Source of the DNA: Flagellimonas flava
Lineage (GTDB): Bacteria > Bacteroidota > Bacteroidia > Flavobacteriales > Flavobacteriaceae
Length of the DNA: 64,000 nucleotides
Assembly: GCF_900129665.1 (NCBI RefSeq)
Contig: NZ_FQWL01000003.1
Span: forward strand, 372,001 to 436,000
Reading direction: 5' to 3'
The notes beneath the pieces are model-generated. The model was not told the DNA's origin and searched no databases. It worked only from the letters and a program-made list of their open reading frames with translations. A program made the translations under genes and the position numbers. Positions 60,730-64,000 of the stretch are shown here, in pieces. Positions within the stretch are counted from its first letter, which is position 1. Every line of letters begins with the position of its first letter.

Positions 60730-61368
60730 CTAATTGGACACACTGCTCTTTACAAGGGCACTGGTTAGGTCCTTTGCGTAGTTTTTAACCGTTTTCTCCA
60801 AACTACTGGGGTCTTTAACTTCAAAGCGCCCTACCCATTGCAGATTCTCACCCGGGTTTTCGTTTAACCGATAAAGCGTGCTTTCAAAAATAAATTTGGT
60901 TCCGGTTTTTAACTGGTCCGGTTCCCAAGTCGTGATAGGGTAATATGTGAGGTATCTTCCAAATCTACCTACACGTGTGGGTATGTAGGCCGTAGAACTC
61001 CCACCTGGTAAAACATCGGTATATTCTTCCGTATTAATAAGGTTGGTAACGAGTACACCATCATATTTCTTGGACACCAAACTTTTCTTTAAGGACACCA
61101 ATTCACTTTCCGAATACTTCTTGTTGATATTTATAATATTTTTTGTGGCATGGGAGGCAATGGCGTTGACTCCATTCGCCGCCAATTCATTGACCACATT
61201 ATTTTCAAATTTGATCCGTGCGGTTTTGTCCTTTGAACGACCAACAACCAATATTTTGTTGTAGCTGTTCTTGACTTTACCCACATTTTCCGAACTGGTC
61301 AAATAGGAGGAGCAGCTGGAAAGTAAAAACATTAAGGTCAATACGTTAAGGATGGCTGGTAATTTCAT
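60730..61368 (-). CDS. Lipoprotein of unknown function (212 aa)
   Basis: A lipoprotein signal (MKLPAILNVLTLMFLLSSCSS) is followed by an alpha/beta domain: YNKILVVGRSKDKTARIKFE, VNELAANGVNAIASHATKN, KKYDGVLVTNLINTEEYTDV and a C-terminal TVKNYAKDLTSALVKSSVS. The fold looks like a DUF4136-type envelope lipoprotein but the sequence is not diagnostic. It is 53 bp upstream of the AsmA-like gene on the same strand. Confidence 0.78.
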   Translation of the reverse strand: MKLPAILNVLTLMFLLSSCSSYLTSSENVGKVKNSYNKILVVGRSKDKTARIKFENNVVNELAANGVNAIASHATKNIININKKYSESELVSLKKSLVSKKYDGVLVTNLINTEEYTDVLPGGSSTAYIPTRVGRFGRYLTYYPITTWEPDQLKTGTKFIFESTLYRLNENPGENLQWVGRFEVKDPSSLEKTVKNYAKDLTSALVKSSVSN

Positions 61369-61456
61369 TTTAGATAGTGTTTAGATGTTAGATAACAAAC
61401 TGGATGTTTCTAAATTTACAAAATTAGCCGTTGCCATGAGGTTTAGTCTTCTGGTC

Positions 61457-61474
61457 GATAATAGCACTATTATC
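61457..61474. repeat. Near-perfect palindrome GATAATAG-CA-CTATTATC
   Basis: Eight-base arms separated by two bases sit within a 281-bp gene-free interval between the lipoprotein and tRNA-Arg genes. It could be an operator or a small RNA hairpin. No adjacent gene is oriented so as to decide. Confidence 0.35.
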
Positions 61475-61649
61475 TAATACCAAAGTAAAGCGGGACAATG
61501 ATGGTTGTTCGGAGGGTCCTTAAGGCAAAATCTGCTATTCTATTGTCAAATCAGATATGGTCTTATTCCAACAATTGGGAAGTTCTAAAGAATAGGTGAC
61601 AGTGTTGGTGATTGGCAAACCCATTGATTTGGAGTCAACCAAAGAAAAG

Positions 61650-61721
61650 TAGCCCCGGCAAGAATCGAACTTGCATCTAAAGTTTAGGAAACTTCTATTC
61701 TATCCATTGAACTACGGGGCC
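61650..61721 (-). tRNA. tRNA-Arg (anticodon CCT)
   Basis: On the minus strand the cloverleaf closes: acceptor GGCCCCG with CGGGGCT (one G-U pair) plus discriminator A, D stem GTTC/GAAT, anticodon stem GAAGT/ACTTT with loop TTCCTAA, variable loop AGAT and T stem GCAAG/CTTGC with TTCGATT loop. The anticodon CCT reads AGG. Length is 72 nt; no CCA is encoded. Confidence 0.95.
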
Positions 61722-61769
61722 ATTCTATATAAATGGATTGCAAAAATATGTTTTTTTGGACATCAATTA

Positions 61770-62183
61770 CTAATGGGGTAGCTTGGATTTTAACCCTCCG
61801 TAGGCAAGAGCTCCTAACAAGGCTCCAAAAATAACGATCAAAATAGGTAGGAATCCTGCACCCAGAAGCGTGTACATAGGTCCAGGACATGCGCCGGCCA
61901 AGGCCCATCCTAGGCCAAATAAAATACCACCCAGTGCATTGGACACAAAAGTCTTTTTTTTATCCGCAATCGTAATTGGGTTGCCGTCCAAGGATTTGGC
62001 CTTTGTTCTTTTTACCCACTGAACAAATCCCGCACCCAAAAGCACAGCAGACCCAATAATACCATACATGTGAAACGATTGAAATTGGAACATCTCATAG
62101 ATTCGGAACCAAGAGGCGGCTTCGGATTTATAGAGCACAATCCCAAAGAAAATCCCAATCATAAAATACCCTAGGTTCTTCAT
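61770..62183 (-). CDS. YeeE/YedE-family transporter half (C-terminal-type)
   Basis: Starting at 62183 (MKNLGYFMIGIFFG) the protein has 137 residues and four hydrophobic segments. The conserved cysteine motif is GACPGPMYTLLGAG (~95-108). Its start overlaps the stop of the partner gene by 4 bp (ATGA). YeeE/YedE proteins transport thiosulfate or related sulfur compounds; here the family unit is split in two, as in PmpA/PmpB-type pairs. A sulfur-related substrate is inferred from family and neighbours. Confidence 0.88.
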   Translation of the reverse strand: MKNLGYFMIGIFFGIVLYKSEAASWFRIYEMFQFQSFHMYGIIGSAVLLGAGFVQWVKRTKAKSLDGNPITIADKKKTFVSNALGGILFGLGWALAGACPGPMYTLLGAGFLPILIVIFGALLGALAYGGLKSKLPH

Positions 62184-62737
62184 GCACCAAAAATTAAAGG
62201 GAATAGTAAATGGACCATAATCAAGCCACCGACGAAAAAGCCCAAGACAGCAACTAAAGAAGGAAGCTGTAAGTTGCTCAAACCCGATATTGCGTGGCCA
62301 GAAGTGCACCCACCCGCGTAACGGGAACCAAAGCCCACCAAAAATCCTGCTACCAAAAGTAGAATCCAAACGGTAGGTTCGGTTAAGGCCTCAACGGAAA
62401 AAAGCTCTGTTGGTAAATAGGACGTTCCGGCACTATTGAATCCCAATTCTTGCAAAAGGGCAATGGACTTTGCAGAAATATCTACCTCGTCAGAATTGCT
62501 TAAGAAATTGGCTCCAAGAACCCCCCCTAGAACAACTCCGGCGATCACAACAAGATTCCATCTTTTTGCAGCCGTATCAATTTTAAAATGGTCCAGAAAC
62601 CTTCCAGCTCCTCCCAAGGTGCACAAGGTTTCCAAATTGGATGACATCCCCAGACGCTTTCCCATCAAGATGAGAATCGCCATTATTATGGCAATCAATG
62701 GGCCGGACACATACCATGGCCACGGCTCAAACAACAT
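62180..62737 (-). CDS. YeeE/YedE-family transporter half (N-terminal-type)
   Basis: The 185-residue protein has 5 hydrophobic segments and the family motif GFGSRYAGGCTSGHAISGL (~134-152), in which the cysteine is part of the proposed thiosulfate relay. It is followed directly by the second half with a 4-bp overlap, forming a translationally coupled pair. The pair lies downstream (in minus sense) of two small membrane-protein genes and beside a sulfite-oxidase-like gene. Confidence 0.9.
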   Translation of the reverse strand: MLFEPWPWYVSGPLIAIIMAILILMGKRLGMSSNLETLCTLGGAGRFLDHFKIDTAAKRWNLVVIAGVVLGGVLGANFLSNSDEVDISAKSIALLQELGFNSAGTSYLPTELFSVEALTEPTVWILLLVAGFLVGFGSRYAGGCTSGHAISGLSNLQLPSLVAVLGFFVGGLIMVHLLFPLIFGA

Positions 62738-62773
62738 AAGCTGTAAATTTAAAAGTTTGTCTTAGGGAAAAGC

Positions 62774-62899
62774 CTACTTCTTTCCGCTGTTCATCAACGC
62801 CAAAACAGAAAAAACAAGGACTACGACGACCACGGCGAAAACGCCAATCATCCAAACTCCGTTTTCCCAAGAAACTAAAGGAATGGTAAGTAATTTCAC
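62774..62899 (-). CDS. Tiny single-span membrane protein with GTG start (41 aa)
   Basis: The frame opens at GTG 62899 and encodes MKLLTIPLVSWENGVWMIGV followed by FAVVVVVLVFSVLALMNSGKK (first codon read as Met): one hydrophobic span and a short lysine tail. No upstream ATG exists before an in-frame stop. TACATTTG at 62929-62922 is an exact -7 box giving a short leader, which supports the GTG start. It precedes the YeeE/YedE pair by 36 bp and is probably cotranscribed. Confidence 0.62.
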   Translation of the reverse strand: MKLLTIPLVSWENGVWMIGVFAVVVVVLVFSVLALMNSGKK

Positions 62900-62921
62900 T
62901 TTTATTGGATTTAAATATATT

Positions 62922-62929
62922 CAAATGTA
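62922..62929 (-). promoter_or_regulatory. -7 promoter box (TACATTTG) of the YeeE/YedE operon
   Basis: On the minus strand TACATTTG matches TAnnTTTG exactly and lies 22 bp before the GTG of the small membrane gene, so transcription likely begins there and continues through both YeeE/YedE genes. Confidence 0.55.
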
Positions 62930-62978
62930 TCACGGGAGATTTTTAAATAGTATGACATTTCTCAAGTTAGCGAAAAGA

Positions 62979-63008
62979 TTAAAATAAACCCCAATCCATG
63001 GATTGGGG
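62979..63008 (-). terminator. Palindromic terminator of the DUF2892 gene
   Basis: CCCCAATCCATGGATTGGGG (62989-63008) is a perfect 20-bp palindrome that can fold into a hairpin with a minimal loop. On the minus strand TTTATTTTAATC follows it. It lies 26 bp after the DUF2892 stop. Confidence 0.72.
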
Positions 63009-63034
63009 CCTATTTAGAAACAACCGATCAAAAA

Positions 63035-63241
63035 CTATTTTTTGTTTTTTTGGGAACTCAGTCCAAAAAGTGCATATAATGGGCAAAAGCTGATGAACCC
63101 AGTAAGCGTAAAAATTGCTGCCAGTCCCAAAAGGACATAAGCCAGAGTGCCTTCAAGAATCTTGAAATAATATAGCACCACCACTACTAAGGCAACAAGT
63201 ATCCGGAAAACGCGGTCAAAACCGCTCATATTCTTCTTCAT
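63035..63241 (-). CDS. DUF2892 (YgaP-like) membrane protein
   Basis: The 68-residue protein (MKKNMSGFDRVFRILVALVV...) has two hydrophobic segments (~11-26 and ~33-50), with the family's R-x-x-R and FCPLYALFGL motif; in related proteins this domain accompanies rhodanese or sulfur-handling partners. It is between the YeeE/YedE operon and the sulfite-oxidase-like gene. Function is inferred only from context. Confidence 0.85.
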   Translation of the reverse strand: MKKNMSGFDRVFRILVALVVVVLYYFKILEGTLAYVLLGLAAIFTLTGFISFCPLYALFGLSSQKNKK

Positions 63242-63383
63242 CCCAACTGATTTTAAAAGGACTTCTGGAACTTAAGCCTACATCTGGCATCCATTACCCT
63301 TTGGTTAGCAACTTGATCAAAACTATGTTATATTCATATGGTTTTTGGTAACCTTGGTTACACAGCTGCCTAAAATTTTAATC

Positions 63384-63391
63384 TATTTTTG
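63384..63391 (+). promoter_or_regulatory. -7 promoter box (TATTTTTG) of the sulfite-oxidase-like gene
   Basis: TATTTTTG matches the consensus exactly and ends 19 bp before the ATG at 63411. Confidence 0.5.
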
Positions 63392-63410
63392 ATTTTGGTA
63401 TTCGTCGTAC

Positions 63411-64000
63411 ATGAAAAGAAGGGAATTTAACCAGAGGTTGTCTTTGGCTGCATTATCCGGCCTTTTGGGAACCCGTATCGTCTTTGGAAATAAAATGCCT
63501 TTGGGTTATATCCCACTTGGCCTTCAGGACCCCGACCCATTTGAACTGTTTCAAAAAAACAAGGAAATGGTGGTGTTGAACGATAAACCTTGGAACATGG
63601 AGGCTCAGGCCCATTTGTTGAACGACCGAGTAACCCCAAATGAATTCATGTTTATCCGAAACAACGGAAAAATACCGGAGAATATCAATCCAAAGACTTG
63701 GGAACTGGTTCTTGATGGGGAATCCATTCGAACCAAAAAGACGTATTCGCTCCAAGAACTTAAAACCAAATTTCCCCATTATACCTATCAATTAACCTTG
63801 GAATGCGGAGGGAATGGCAGGAGCGAATTTACCCCCCCTGCAAAAGGAAACCAATGGACCGTTGGGGCCGTCTCCAGCGCAAAATGGACAGGTGTCCGAC
63901 TTCGGGATATTTTGGAGGATGTGGGGTTTAAATCCGATACAGTTTACATTGGCTACCACGCAGCCGATACGCATCTAAGTGGTGACCCCAGCAAAGAACC
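63411..64000 (+). CDS. Sulfite-oxidase-like molybdoenzyme, C-terminus beyond window
   Basis: The frame begins at ATG 63411 and reads 196 codons to the right edge. A twin-arginine-like leader (KRREFNQRLSLAALSGLLG) predicts periplasmic export. The molybdopterin domain signature of the sulfite oxidase/SorA/SoxC family is clear: NEFMFIRNNGKIPENINP (~77-94), then TLECGGNGRS with the molybdenum-ligating C132. The dimerisation domain would lie outside the window. Neighbouring YeeE/YedE and DUF2892 genes favour sulfite or thiosulfate oxidation. moaC and moaE at 48 kb could help supply the cofactor. Confidence 0.9.
   Translation, partial: MKRREFNQRLSLAALSGLLGTRIVFGNKMPLGYIPLGLQDPDPFELFQKNKEMVVLNDKPWNMEAQAHLLNDRVTPNEFMFIRNNGKIPENINPKTWELVLDGESIRTKKTYSLQELKTKFPHYTYQLTLECGGNGRSEFTPPAKGNQWTVGAVSSAKWTGVRLRDILEDVGFKSDTVYIGYHAADTHLSGDPSKE

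Noticed and set aside
1-64000. CRISPR array, prophage or insertion sequence
   Set aside because: No regularly spaced direct repeats, cas genes, integrase, transposase or terminal inverted repeats were seen.

Overview
The window looks like a chromosomal segment of a marine flavobacterium (Bacteroidota, family Flavobacteriaceae; Muricauda/Allomuricauda/Maribacter-like by gene content). The clues are a TonB-dependent receptor with a carboxypeptidase-like N-terminal domain, a DUF1501 protein with a C-terminal tail resembling type IX secretion signals, many genes without a Shine-Dalgarno sequence, and upstream boxes matching the Bacteroidota -7 consensus TAnnTTTG. Genus is inference. I see no rRNA, CRISPR array, prophage or insertion sequence. 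There is one tRNA gene, tRNA-Arg(CCT).

Layout. 1-8 kb: a truncated DUF3352 gene, an amidohydrolase, an ACT-like protein, YraN, and an exported DUF1800/DUF1501 pair. 8-16 kb: housekeeping genes (metG, tex, a histone-deacetylase-like hydrolase, PAP2 phosphatase, ferritin, a short ssb) and tiny genes. 16-22 kb: a DUF1080 lipoprotein, an orphan terminator, a molybdenum hydroxylase large subunit translationally coupled to an ASPIC/UnbV protein, and a LytTR regulator. 22.6-24.5 kb: a compact alkylation-damage cluster (AraC-methyltransferase fusion, 2OG-Fe(II) oxygenase, free Ada zinc domain). 25.5-34.2 kb: a LacI-flanked locus with a TonB receptor, a GH63/MGH1-like hydrolase, a GNAT, a sodium:solute symporter and glycerate kinase. 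Together these read as a pathway that takes up and hydrolyses mannosyl- or glucosylglycerate.

34-50 kb: a mixture of exported, regulatory and metabolic genes, including an SDR-TetR operon with a clear operator, a sortilin-like propeller protein, an M28 peptidase, L-threonine dehydrogenase and moaE-moaC. 50.6-59 kb: an RND efflux operon whose outer-membrane component carries an N-terminal substrate-binding-protein-like domain; a K+ channel and a DUF6588 protein follow it. 59-64 kb: an AsmA-like protein, a lipoprotein, tRNA-Arg, a split YeeE/YedE sulfur-transport pair, two very small membrane proteins and the start of a sulfite-oxidase-like molybdoenzyme.

The features most worth follow-up are the glycosylglycerate locus with its tandem LacI operators, the binding-protein/TolC fusion, the three-gene split-Ada cluster, the orphan molybdenum hydroxylase subunit coupled to an ASPIC/UnbV protein, and the putative sulfur-oxidation cluster. 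Functions come from motif recognition by eye. No database search or structure prediction was run.
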